Shown piece by piece: positions 1-7,462 of a stretch of DNA of 64,000 bases. A program made the position numbers and the translations under genes. Every line of letters begins with the position of its first letter. Within the stretch, counting starts at the first letter, position 1. This DNA comes from Merdimmobilis hominis (GTDB lineage Bacteria; Bacillota; Clostridia; Oscillospirales; Ruminococcaceae): the NCBI RefSeq assembly GCF_021109255.1, contig NZ_JAJODG010000002.1, one strand, 5' to 3'. Under the pieces are notes generated by a model that did not search any database, was not told the DNA's origin, and worked only from the letters and a program-made list of their open reading frames with translations.

Positions 1-16
1 TATGCATATGGGGGCC

Positions 17-34
17 GCAAAAGTGCACTTTTGC
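17..34. repeat. Perfect 18-bp palindrome
   Basis: GCAAAAGTGCACTTTTGC is its own reverse complement. It could be an operator or the stem of a terminator belonging to a gene left of the window, but no T tract follows directly on either strand. Function unknown. Confidence 0.5.
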
Positions 35-304
35 AGGGAAAACCGGCAGAACCTGGCGCTAAACCCAACCTTCGCCCCAGAATATGGGGAATTTTTCCGC
101 GGCTCTGGGGCTTCATCCAGAATTTCCCTGCCCTAGGCCCTTCCCGAGATCGACCCCGCCTGTATGGCCGGGTTCCCTCAGCTGCTCCTTGGCACGTACC
201 AGAACTGGGATGGCCCCAGGTTTGAATTCTTTCCCAGCCGCTTGGCCCCCCTCACCCGAATCTAAAGCCAAGCAAGAGCCGTCATCGGCCCCCCTATCCT
301 CTGC
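35..304. other. Intergenic stretch without a recognised gene
   Basis: No open frame here has a convincing ribosome-binding site or a recognisable product. The sequence is GC-rich and slightly repetitive in CC and GG runs. I see no RNA gene in it. It may hold the downstream region of a gene outside the window. Confidence 0.5.
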
Positions 305-338
305 AAAAAGGAAAAACCGGGTCCTGCAAGACCCGGTT
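305..338 (-). terminator. Intrinsic terminator of the dsdA operon
   Basis: AACCGGGTC (315-323) pairs with GACCCGGTT (330-338). Read on the minus strand, the hairpin is followed by a T-rich run, and it lies 15 bases after the dsdA stop codon. Confidence 0.9.
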
Positions 339-352
339 CCATGGCATTTTTT

Positions 353-1708
353 TTATTTTGTCAGGAGGGATTTCCCTTTTTGATAATAGGCGCTCATCTC
401 CGCCTCCGGGACCATATTGCCGCCGGTGGCCCAGATCAGATGGGTGGCGCCGGCCATCGCCGAGGTGATGCCTTCCTTGGCCTGGTAAGCCTTGCCCCCT
501 TCGGTGGCACAGACGTTGCCAGGGCCCTTCATACCAGCCAGAGCGCTGGGCTCCAGGCGGATGCCCTCCTGGTCTGTGAGGGCCGCCAGATACTGGTACA
601 GCCGCTCATCGGTGACGGTGTAGCTGCCGCTGAGGAAGGGCTGGATCACCTTGCCCACAAAGCTGGAGGCCCGGCCCACCGCCAGACCGTCGGCCGCAGT
701 GCGGTTGTCGATGCCGAAATCCTGGACACACACCTGGTCGTGATACCCGGTGGAAAGGCCTAGAATCATGCAGGGGGAATGGGTCGGCTCGGCGAAGAAG
801 CAGTGGGCCGCCCCTCCGAATACCTGCTTGATGCCGAAGGCAACGCCGCCGGGGCCGCCGCCTACGCCACAGGGCAGGTAGACAAAGAGGGGGTGGGTTT
901 CATCCACCGGGATACCGGCCTCAGCCAGCTGGTTTTTCAGCCGCAGAGCCGCCACCGAATAGCCCATAAACAGGGTTTTGGAGTTCTCATCGTCCACAAA
1001 GTGGCAGTGGTCATCCCCCTGGGCCTGGCGCCGGCCCTCCTCCACAGCTTTGCTGTAGTCATCGGCGTACTCCACCACCTGCACCCCTTTGGAGCGGAGC
1101 AGGTCTTTCTTCCACTGGCGGGCGTCGGCGGACATGTGCACAGTGACCTTAAAGCCCAGTTTGGCGCTCATGATGCCGATGGAGAGGCCCAGGTTTCCAG
1201 TGGAACCCACCGCGATGGAGTATTGGGAAAAGAGCTCCCGGAACCGGGGCTCCATGAGGACGGCGTAGTTGTCCTCCAGCTTCAGCAGACCGGACTGAAG
1301 GGCGATGTCCTCAGCGTGGTGGAGCACCTCATAAATGCCTCCCCGGGCCTTGATGGAGCCGGAGATGGGCAGATGGCTGTCCAGCTTCAACAACAGACGG
1401 CCCTGGATGCTGCCGCCGGCTTCCCCCTCCAGGTAGGGGCGCATATTCTCAATCTCTGCCAAGGGGGATTCGATGATGCCGCCGGTTTTAGCCGTCTCAG
1501 GGAAAGCCAAAGCAAGATAAGGTGCAAACCGCTCCAGCCGGGCGGAGGCATCCAAAACGTCCTCCATGGTCACCGAGCTTTCGGCGACAGCCTCATCGAT
1601 GGGAAGCTTTTTCGGGTTGATCCAAAGGGTCTCCTTCAGGTCGATCAGATCGCGGACAATGGGGAACTCCTCTTCCCACTGGCCGATGGGTTTTCCAAGA
1701 ATCTTCAT
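353..1708 (-). CDS. dsdA: D-serine ammonia-lyase (D-serine dehydratase)
   Basis: A 451-residue PLP enzyme that converts D-serine to pyruvate and ammonia in the cytoplasm. Fold-type II landmarks are all present: SGSIKARGG with the probable Schiff-base lysine K120, the STGNLG cofactor loop at 169-174, and the glycine-rich phosphate loop GVGGGPGG at 281-288. Length matches the DsdA family (about 440). The ATG is preceded by GGGAGG at good spacing. The gene starts 27 bases after the stop codon of the D-aminoacylase gene, so the two are very probably one operon: the deacylase would release free D-amino acids and this enzyme would degrade D-serine. Family and function are confident; physiological coupling is inferred. 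Confidence 0.95.
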   Translation of the reverse strand: MKILGKPIGQWEEEFPIVRDLIDLKETLWINPKKLPIDEAVAESSVTMEDVLDASARLERFAPYLALAFPETAKTGGIIESPLAEIENMRPYLEGEAGGSIQGRLLLKLDSHLPISGSIKARGGIYEVLHHAEDIALQSGLLKLEDNYAVLMEPRFRELFSQYSIAVGSTGNLGLSIGIMSAKLGFKVTVHMSADARQWKKDLLRSKGVQVVEYADDYSKAVEEGRRQAQGDDHCHFVDDENSKTLFMGYSVAALRLKNQLAEAGIPVDETHPLFVYLPCGVGGGPGGVAFGIKQVFGGAAHCFFAEPTHSPCMILGLSTGYHDQVCVQDFGIDNRTAADGLAVGRASSFVGKVIQPFLSGSYTVTDERLYQYLAALTDQEGIRLEPSALAGMKGPGNVCATEGGKAYQAKEGITSAMAGATHLIWATGGNMVPEAEMSAYYQKGKSLLTK

Positions 1709-1735
1709 GGCGTATTTCCTCCCGCTGTTTACAGG

Positions 1736-3331
1736 TTATCGTTGGTTGTGGCGCAGCAGTTTGCCGGGGGTTTTCCCGGTGAGCTTGCCGTCTTTCCAGA
1801 CCGGTTCCCCAGCGACCATCACCAGGTCCAAGCCCTCGGTCAAGGCACAGGGATCGGTATAGGTAGCCCGGTCGCGGAGCCGTTCCAGGTCAAAGAGCAC
1901 CAGGTCGGCATCATACCCTTCGGCGATCCGGCCTTTACCGGGCAGCATGAGCCGCTCTGCAGGGAGGCCGGTCATCCGGTGGATGCACTCCTCTAAGGTG
2001 AAGATGCCGTTTTCCTTCACATAATAGCAGATGGCCCTGGGGAAAGAACCGTAGGCCCGGGGATGGCCCTTCTCCCCCGGTTTGCGGGTCAGGCCGTCGG
2101 TGCCCACCACCGTGTTTTCATCTTTGGCGATGGCAAAGACGTCCTCGTCGCACATGCTGCTATACACCGCGCTGCTGGCTCCCTGGTTGGCCACCAGGAT
2201 GTCAAAGAATGCCTCAAAGGGGTCCCGCCCAGTCTCCTTGGCATATTGGGCGATGGTCTTGCCCTCCACTTCCGGGCACTTGGGGCTGGAGGAGACCAGA
2301 ACCCCCTCCCAGCCGCCGGCATTGCGGTAGTAGTTGTCATAAGGGGATGCCGGATCCTCCATCTCCGCCCGCACCTTTTGGCGGGTCGCAGGGTCCTTGA
2401 GTCGCTCAGCCATGGTCTGCACCCCTTGGTCAAAATGCCACGGGGGTACGCAGGCGTTGAGGTGGGTCATGTTGCAAGCGTAGGGGTACTGGTCGCTGGT
2501 GACCATGATCCCCTCCGGCCGGGCCTCGTGGATCAGGCGGAGGGTCTCCTTTTGCAGGCCCCAGTTGTCCTTGCCGCAGACCTTGTGATGGGAGATAAAC
2601 ACCGGCACCCCGGCTTGGCGGCCGATGTCGATGGTCTCCCGGACGGCCTCCACCACAGCGTAGGATTCGTTGCGCATATGGGAGGCGTAGATGCCGCCAT
2701 AGGGGCGGATCACCTTGGCAAGCTCCACAATCTCCTCAGTTTTGGCATAGCAGCAGGGTGTGTAAATCAGGCCGGTGGAAAGGCCCATGGCCCCGTGATC
2801 CATAGCCTCCCGCAGGAGGGCTTTCATCTGCTCCAGTTCATCGCGGGTAGGCTCCCGGTTGTCAAAGCCCATCACTGCAATGCGAAGGGTGCTGTGGCCG
2901 ATGTACATAGCCATATTCGCCGTCTTGGGGACCCGGTCCGCATAGGAGCAGTAAGCCTGGAAGCTGGTGAACTCATCCATCTCTTTGGGAAAGGAGAGTG
3001 CTCCCACCGCCAATTGCCCCTGCAAAAGCTCCAGACGCTGGGGATTGACCGGCGCAATAGAAAGGCCGCACTGGCCCCCGATTTCGGTGGTGATGCCCTG
3101 GCTGGTTTTGCACAGGCGGGCAAACTCCTCCCCCAGGATCAAGTCCCCGTGGGAGTGGGCGTCGATGAATCCGGGTGCAAGGACCCGGCCGGCCGCGTCA
3201 ATGGTCTCCCTAGCGGGTTGATTGTCCACATCGAGGGTAAGCTTCCCCTCCCGGATGCCCACCGAGCCCTGGTAGGCGGGCACACCAGTTCCATCCACTA
3301 TGGAGGCATTTTGAATCAGAACGTCCAGCAA
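1736..3331 (-). CDS. N-acyl-D-amino-acid deacylase (D-aminoacylase)
   Basis: Amidohydrolase-superfamily enzyme that hydrolyses N-acyl-D-amino acids to the free D-amino acid and a carboxylate. The metal-site motifs known from Alcaligenes D-aminoacylase are seen in order: AHSHGD, GGQCG with the bridging cysteine, ASHMRN, ISHHK and VVGTDG. About 531 residues, normal for the family. An upstream in-frame ATG at 3346 has no ribosome-binding site, but it lies inside the sequence GGGAGGAATTGA that places a Shine-Dalgarno site six bases before the TTG at 3331. I therefore start at that TTG (protein then begins LDVLIQNAS, as homologues do). First gene of the operon with dsdA. Substrate range cannot be read from sequence. 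Confidence 0.93.
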   Translation of the reverse strand: MLDVLIQNASIVDGTGVPAYQGSVGIREGKLTLDVDNQPARETIDAAGRVLAPGFIDAHSHGDLILGEEFARLCKTSQGITTEIGGQCGLSIAPVNPQRLELLQGQLAVGALSFPKEMDEFTSFQAYCSYADRVPKTANMAMYIGHSTLRIAVMGFDNREPTRDELEQMKALLREAMDHGAMGLSTGLIYTPCCYAKTEEIVELAKVIRPYGGIYASHMRNESYAVVEAVRETIDIGRQAGVPVFISHHKVCGKDNWGLQKETLRLIHEARPEGIMVTSDQYPYACNMTHLNACVPPWHFDQGVQTMAERLKDPATRQKVRAEMEDPASPYDNYYRNAGGWEGVLVSSSPKCPEVEGKTIAQYAKETGRDPFEAFFDILVANQGASSAVYSSMCDEDVFAIAKDENTVVGTDGLTRKPGEKGHPRAYGSFPRAICYYVKENGIFTLEECIHRMTGLPAERLMLPGKGRIAEGYDADLVLFDLERLRDRATYTDPCALTEGLDLVMVAGEPVWKDGKLTGKTPGKLLRHNQR

Positions 3332-3352
3332 ATCAATTCCTCCCATTTTGTG

Positions 3353-3409
3353 TTTAATTTTAAATTAATTATTTTAATTTTATATTAACATTCTTTGCAG
3401 AAAAGTCAA
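3353..3409 (-). promoter_or_regulatory. Promoter and phased direct repeats of the D-amino-acid operon
   Basis: TTGACT (3404-3409), 16-base spacer, TAATAT (3382-3387) form a good sigma-A-type promoter reading into the D-aminoacylase gene. Just downstream the 10-mer TTTAATTTTA (plus strand) occurs at 3353-3362 and 3373-3382, exactly 20 bases apart, so on one face of the helix. This is a candidate operator for the adjacent XRE-cupin regulator. Confidence 0.6.
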
Positions 3410-3429
3410 GGCTTTTCTTCCATCCCCCA

Positions 3430-3984
3430 TTAAAAGCTGGGGGGCGTCACTGCAAAAATCACCTGGGCATCTTGCTTCCCAGGGTTTTCCCACCGGTGTT
3501 CGCTTCCCGCGGGGATGCGGACGCTGTCTCCGGTGCACAGTTCGGTCTTCTCCCCTTCCACAGATAGCACCACCGGCCCGGCGAGGATATAGGCAACTTC
3601 CTCCCCATCGTGGCGCTGGTTTGCCTGGCCAGAGCTGCACCGGCCGGGGAGCTTCATCAAACAGAATTCGATGCTCCCGGAGACATCCGGGGTCAACAGG
3701 TCGTACTGGACATCGTGCTGATCCGGCCAGCCGATGGTTTTGCGCATCCCCTCCCGGACCACCAGGGTGCGGCCCGTCTCCCCCTCCTGGAAGAAGCGGA
3801 ACAGGGGAACGTCCAGCGTTTTGGAGATCGCCTTGAGGGTGTTGATGGATGGGTTCACCAAATCCCGCTCCATTTGGCTGAGCATGGAAGCGGTAATACC
3901 CGTTTGGTCCGCTACTTCCCGCAGGGTAAGTCCCCGTTGTTTGCGGAATTCCTGTAGTTTTTTGCCGATGTTGAGCTCGTCCAT
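3430..3984 (-). CDS. XRE-family regulator with C-terminal cupin domain
   Basis: 184 residues. Residues about 8-62 form an XRE-type helix-turn-helix (LTLREVADQTGITASMLSQ region); residues about 110-180 form a cupin (DGEEVAYILAGPVVLSVEG, then PAGSEHRWENPG). Regulators of this architecture usually sense a small ligand in the cupin. The start ATG at 3984 has GGGAGG six bases upstream; a longer in-frame extension to 4146 lacks support. It sits directly upstream of, and in the same direction as, the D-aminoacylase/dsdA operon, which has its own promoter with phased repeats, so I infer it controls that operon. The ligand (perhaps a D-amino acid or its N-acyl form) is not known. Confidence 0.88.
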   Translation of the reverse strand: MDELNIGKKLQEFRKQRGLTLREVADQTGITASMLSQMERDLVNPSINTLKAISKTLDVPLFRFFQEGETGRTLVVREGMRKTIGWPDQHDVQYDLLTPDVSGSIEFCLMKLPGRCSSGQANQRHDGEEVAYILAGPVVLSVEGEKTELCTGDSVRIPAGSEHRWENPGKQDAQVIFAVTPPSF

Positions 3985-4213
3985 AACATCCTCCCGCCTG
4001 TAAATGAAAAATTTTGGAAAAGGCCCTGGCGAAGGTCCTCCCCCGAACGATCGCTGTAACTCCGATGCCGCAGCACCGATTGGACAAATTTTGGTGCGGC
4101 CTTGCCGCAGAAAGCCATGCTGTCCGAAAGAATTGCGTTGCTGCAAAGTGGAGGAAAGGGCCTCGCCCTGTGAGCAATTCTTCGAATGCCACAGCTTCGC
4201 TGTGGCTATTGTA
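3985..4213 (-). promoter_or_regulatory. Promoter and long leader of the XRE-cupin gene
   Basis: TACAAT (minus strand, 4208-4213) with a poor TTTTAG-like -35 is the likely promoter, giving a leader of roughly 210 bases. The leader starts with a hairpin (CCACAGC...GCTGTGG) and carries the pieces GCAATTCTTT and CCTTTTCC followed by AAATTTTTCAT, which loosely resemble leaders at 13.7 kb and 39.1 kb. No protein or known riboswitch is recognised. Confidence 0.35.
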
Positions 4214-4262
4214 CCACAAAATCCGGCTGTCTAAAACGACCCTGGCATAGTTTTCCATAAAA

Positions 4263-4289
4263 AAACCGCCGGATGTTATCCGGCGGTTT
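4263..4289. terminator. Intrinsic terminator of the rubrerythrin gene
   Basis: AAACCGCCGGA and TCCGGCGGTTT pair around a five-base loop, flanked by A and T runs on both sides. It lies just after the rubrerythrin stop codon on the minus strand and could also work on the plus strand. Confidence 0.9.
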
Positions 4290-4305
4290 TTATGAAGAAA
4301 ATGAG

Positions 4306-4854
4306 TTATTTAGAGAAGTATCTGTTCAGCAAACCCTGGAAAGCGCAGCCGTGGCGGGCCTCATCCTTAGCCATCTCGTGAACGGTGTCATGGATAGCAT
4401 CCAAGCCCAGCTCTTTTGCTCTGGAAGCAAGTTTCTTCTTGCCGTCGCAAGCGCCGTTCTCAGCGGCAACCCGCAGCTCCAGGTTTTTCTTGGTGTCAGC
4501 GTAAACTACTTCGCCCAGCAGCTCGGCAAACTTAGCAGCATGCTCTGCCTCCTCGTAAGCGGCTTTCTCGTAGTACAGACCGATCTCAGGATAGCCTTCG
4601 CGGTGGGCCTGACGGGCCATAGCCAGGTACATGCCAACCTCGGTGCACTCACCCATGAAGTTCTGCTGCAGGCCCTCATAGACCTCAGCGTCTACGCCAG
4701 CGGCAACGCCGATGCGGTGCTCGTCAGCCCAGCTCATGGTCTGGGTGGACTGCTCCTGGAATTTGGATGCGGGGGCTTTGCACTGGGGGCAGAACTCGGG
4801 AGCGGTCTCGCCTTCATGAACGTAACCACAGATGGTGCAGATAAATTTTTTCAT
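4306..4854 (-). CDS. Reverse rubrerythrin (N-terminal rubredoxin, di-iron peroxidase)
   Basis: 182 residues. The rubredoxin centre comes first (C6-x2-C9 and C22-x2-C25), followed by the ferritin-like di-iron domain with EAEH and DEARH helices. Rubredoxin-first order defines the reverse rubrerythrins, which in clostridia reduce hydrogen peroxide (and support oxygen reduction) using electrons from NADH through rubredoxin/ferredoxin partners. Clean AGGAGG site before the ATG, a strong own promoter and an own terminator make it a single-gene unit. With superoxide dismutase at 45 kb, it forms the oxygen defence seen in this window. I did not find a convincing PerR box. Confidence 0.95.
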   Translation of the reverse strand: MKKFICTICGYVHEGETAPEFCPQCKAPASKFQEQSTQTMSWADEHRIGVAAGVDAEVYEGLQQNFMGECTEVGMYLAMARQAHREGYPEIGLYYEKAAYEEAEHAAKFAELLGEVVYADTKKNLELRVAAENGACDGKKKLASRAKELGLDAIHDTVHEMAKDEARHGCAFQGLLNRYFSK

Positions 4855-4922
4855 TGCTGTTTCCTCCTATGTAATGTTTCTATTTTTGTTGTCGGATTCA
4901 GGGGAATTTCTTCCATGGCTAA

Positions 4923-4951
4923 AGTATACCACTTTGGTGTATCATAGTCAA
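4923..4951 (-). promoter_or_regulatory. Promoter of the rubrerythrin gene
   Basis: TTGACT (4946-4951), 17-base spacer, TATACT (4923-4928), reading toward the rubrerythrin start about 70 bases away. Confidence 0.85.
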
Positions 4952-4960
4952 GGGGATTTT

Positions 4961-5698
4961 TTACCCTTTACTAACATTTTTTAGAATAATTCCTTTTATT
5001 AATTCTTCAGAGGTGCTCCCTCCTCGGGCAGGTGGCCCGGAGGTGAGGTACCGGATCAACGAATCCGCCCCGCCCTCCTGTTGGAAGAACACTGGACGGC
5101 CCGCAAAATCCATCCTGCGCTGGGCGCGGGGGTTTGCGAAGTAGACCACCGGCGTCACCTGGGCATGGAGCTTTTGGTCCTCCAGGATGCCCCGCAGGGT
5201 GCGGGCATGGCCTTCTACCTGCAAAACCGGGTTGTACATTGTCTTTTTCTCGATAATTTGACCACCCCGGTATTTGGTCTGGTTGAGATTGCTGCCACTA
5301 CTGCTGCCTGAGATCTGGCCGGAGACGTTTTTGCACTCCACCACATACACTCTCCCCGGACAGACTACCGCATAATCCAGCTGGCTTTTGTGCCCCCGGT
5401 GGTCAAGGGTCAAGTCAGGCAGGACGGTATAACTGCCGGGCAGCCGCTTTTTCAGAAGCCGAAGGGTCTCGCTTTCCCCCTGTGCCCCCACTTTCAAAAT
5501 CGCCGCAGAGCGCCACAGAAAATGGACGCCGATCCCCGCTGCCCCCAGACAAAATGCGCTGGCGGCCCATTGAGAGGCCCTGGCGCAAAGGATGGCGGAG
5601 CCGATGCCAGCAGCCAAACAGAGGACCAGCCAACACATTTTTTTCAGATACTGCCTGCCCACGCTGTTGCCGCCGTTTGGCCGGATTACTTTTGCCAA
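4961..5698 (-). CDS. NERD-domain membrane protein
   Basis: Two hydrophobic segments near the N-terminus (WLVLCLAAGIGSAILCA and a second one ending in VHFLW) are followed by a nuclease-related domain: GAQGESETLRLLKKRLP, LDHRGHKSQLDYAVV and VYVVECKNVSGQISG, the pattern of NERD with the D...E-x-K core (DYAVV, ECK). NERD proteins are suspected DNA-processing enzymes; the real role is unknown. The open frame extends upstream to a GTG at 5782, but that start has no ribosome-binding site and lies within promoter-like sequence, whereas the TTG at 5698 has AGGAGG eight bases before it. I prefer 5698 (245 residues). Single gene between rubrerythrin and a divergent small ORF. Confidence 0.75.
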   Translation of the reverse strand: MAKVIRPNGGNSVGRQYLKKMCWLVLCLAAGIGSAILCARASQWAASAFCLGAAGIGVHFLWRSAAILKVGAQGESETLRLLKKRLPGSYTVLPDLTLDHRGHKSQLDYAVVCPGRVYVVECKNVSGQISGSSSGSNLNQTKYRGGQIIEKKTMYNPVLQVEGHARTLRGILEDQKLHAQVTPVVYFANPRAQRRMDFAGRPVFFQQEGGADSLIRYLTSGPPARGGSTSEELIKGIILKNVSKG

Positions 5699-5944
5699 CG
5701 CCAAATCCTCCTCTGCGCTGGGTTCCGAAGAAAAGCCTTCAGCAACCCCTTCTTGATCAGTATAGCGTGTATACTTTAACACATTGTAACGTTTTTTTCA
5801 AAAGATTTCCCAAAGCTGGCATTTTTTGCAAACCCACCGGTAGAATAAGCCGTGCCGCTTCTCAAATACTAACAGCGACGAGAGGAAATCTCTCTCAAAC
5901 AAAACCCAGTGCCGCAGTACGGCGGCGGAAAGGATGTACGCAAA

Positions 5945-6067
5945 ATGGCAAAAAAAGAGAAAAAGCAGAAAGCACAGAACCAGGCAGAAAACAAACAGAA
6001 CCCAAACGCCAACAACGAAGTTCCCATTAAAATTGAGCAGAAGAAGAGAAACAACGAACAGTTCTAA
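5945..6067 (+). CDS. Small basic protein, 40 residues
   Basis: Begins MAKKEKKQKAQNQ and ends RNNEQF; almost entirely Lys, Gln, Asn and Glu, so probably disordered. GGAAAGG lies about 12 bases upstream, a little far. A strong terminator follows 24 bases after the stop, which supports a real short transcript. No function is recognised. It could be an RNA-binding or ribosome-associated peptide, but that is speculation. Confidence 0.5.
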   Translation: MAKKEKKQKAQNQAENKQNPNANNEVPIKIEQKKRNNEQF

Positions 6068-6090
6068 CTCCTTTTTCCTTCCAAACCTAC

Positions 6091-6135
6091 AAAACCCCAG
6101 CCTGGGATACTGTAAAGTATCCCAGGCTGGGGTTT
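6091..6135. terminator. Strong bidirectional terminator
   Basis: A perfect 20-bp stem (AAACCCCAGCCTGGGATACT with its complement) around a five-base loop. It separates the convergent small basic-protein gene (+) and yitT-type gene (-). Confidence 0.93.
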
Positions 6136-6161
6136 CTTCTATTGTGGGGTGAGAAAATTCC

Positions 6162-7031
6162 TCATCCCTCCAGGGATTTAAAGCCCTCCCCCGCCACTTC
6201 GCCGGCTTCGGTGACGATCAAAAATGCCTTAGGGTCAATTTCATAGGTCAATTTTTTCAGCCGGTAGAACTCCTGCTTGCGCAACGCGCACATGAGGACG
6301 TGTTTTTCCTCGCTGGAATAGGCCCCTACCCCTTTGAGAAGGGTGGCACCCCGATCCAGTTGGCTCATCACCGCCCGGGCGATCTCATCCGATTTGTCCG
6401 AGATAATGAGGGCCAACTTGCCCACATCGGCGCCGTAGAGGATGGCATCCACCACCTGAGAGGTGACAAAGATGCTGATAAGTCCGTAAAGGCCAACCTC
6501 AATGCTGCCAAAGGCTGCCATAGATGCCCCCAGGACGCAGAAATCCAATATGAGCATGACCCGGCCCATAGAGAGATGCGGCCTTTTCTTCTGCACCAGC
6601 CGGGTGACAATATCCAGGCCGCCAGTGGTGGAGCCCCGCAGGAACACTAAGCCCAGAGATGCGCCCAGGCAGACGCCGCCAAACAGCGCCCCCAACAGAG
6701 GGTTGCTGGTATAGGTGGGCAGGTTTACCAGGATGACATCCAAAAATACCGTGCCGATGGCAATTGTCTTTAGGGTGTTGAAGGTGAACCGCCTGCCCAG
6801 CACTTTGTAGCCAATAAGCAGCAAGGGGATGTTCATAGCTAGGTTCAGGGTGCCGATGGGCAGCCCGGTAAAGTGGTTGATAATGATGGCAATACCGGAG
6901 ATGCCGCCCGGTGCGATGCCGTTGGGGGCAGTAAACACATTGATGCTGATGGCCATCATGATCGAACTAGCCACATCGTACAGAATATCCAGCAGGAAAT
7001 CCTTTCCCTTGGAAAAAACCTGTTCCTTCAA
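6162..7031 (-). CDS. YitT-family integral membrane protein
   Basis: 289 residues with about five membrane segments (MMAISINVFTAPNGIAPGGISG is typical of the family) followed by a soluble C-terminal DUF2179 domain (LMCALRKQEFYRLKKLTYEIDP). YitT proteins are common in Firmicutes, and their substrate is unknown. The start is a TTG at 7031 with GAGGAGG eight bases upstream. That ribosome-binding site overlaps the end of the Mini-III gene, so translation is probably coupled. Last gene of the obg-mrnC-yitT unit, ending at the strong terminator at 6.1 kb. Confidence 0.88.
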   Translation of the reverse strand: MKEQVFSKGKDFLLDILYDVASSIMMAISINVFTAPNGIAPGGISGIAIIINHFTGLPIGTLNLAMNIPLLLIGYKVLGRRFTFNTLKTIAIGTVFLDVILVNLPTYTSNPLLGALFGGVCLGASLGLVFLRGSTTGGLDIVTRLVQKKRPHLSMGRVMLILDFCVLGASMAAFGSIEVGLYGLISIFVTSQVVDAILYGADVGKLALIISDKSDEIARAVMSQLDRGATLLKGVGAYSSEEKHVLMCALRKQEFYRLKKLTYEIDPKAFLIVTEAGEVAGEGFKSLEG

Positions 7032-7034
7032 AGC

Positions 7035-7445
7035 CTAATCCTCCTCTGTCCCGTCGTCCTCCATCCGTTCATACAGGGTTTCCAGCCGCTGGAGATCCCC
7101 CTTTAAATACAGGTAGCCAAACAGCGCCTCCACCCCGGTGGCCTTGCGGTAATCCGAAGGGTCGCAGCTTCTGGGCACATGGGTGGAGTTGGCATTGCGC
7201 CCCCGTTTTAAAATCCCCAACTCCTCATCGGTGAGGAGAGGCTCCACCCGGTCGTACCCTCTCGCCTGGGCTACAGCGCAGACTTTTTTCACCGCTTTTT
7301 TATGCAGGATGTGGGCGGGCATGCTGCCTTGGGCAGCCAAACGCTCCCGCACCAGCAGTTCAAACACTGCATCCCCCAAAAAAGCGAGGGTCAGCGGGCT
7401 GAGCTGTTTGGGGTTTGTGATGTGCTCTTTTAAATCAAACGTGAT
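7035..7445 (-). CDS. mrnC: Mini-ribonuclease III (no ordinary start codon)
   Basis: Double-strand-specific RNase lacking the dsRNA-binding domain of RNase III; in Bacillus it matures 23S rRNA ends. The reading frame encodes TFDLKEHITNPKQLSPLTLAFLG then DAVFEL, matching the family N-terminus and catalytic Asp, and later RNANSTHV and GVEALFGYLYL with the catalytic Glu. The only in-frame ATG/GTG/TTG near the front is TTG at 7379, which would cut off about 22 conserved residues. Upstream of the conserved block the frame opens only at ATC (7445). AAAGG seven bases before this ATC would serve as its Shine-Dalgarno site. Alternatively, an ATG at 7452 enters the frame after a +1 shift at GTT-TGA. I annotate from ATC; true initiation is unresolved. 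Confidence 0.8.
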   Translation of the reverse strand: MTFDLKEHITNPKQLSPLTLAFLGDAVFELLVRERLAAQGSMPAHILHKKAVKKVCAVAQARGYDRVEPLLTDEELGILKRGRNANSTHVPRSCDPSDYRKATGVEALFGYLYLKGDLQRLETLYERMEDDGTEED

Positions 7446-7462
7446 GCTTCATCCTTTCGCCG

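Noticed and set aside
779..1996. Long plus-strand open frames across dsdA and the D-aminoacylase
   Set aside because: They are shadows of GC-rich genes on the other strand; products have no family character and no ribosome-binding site.
3985..4258. Upstream extension of the XRE-cupin frame as part of the protein
   Set aside because: The helix-turn-helix begins right after the ATG at 3984, which has an ideal ribosome-binding site; the extension has none.
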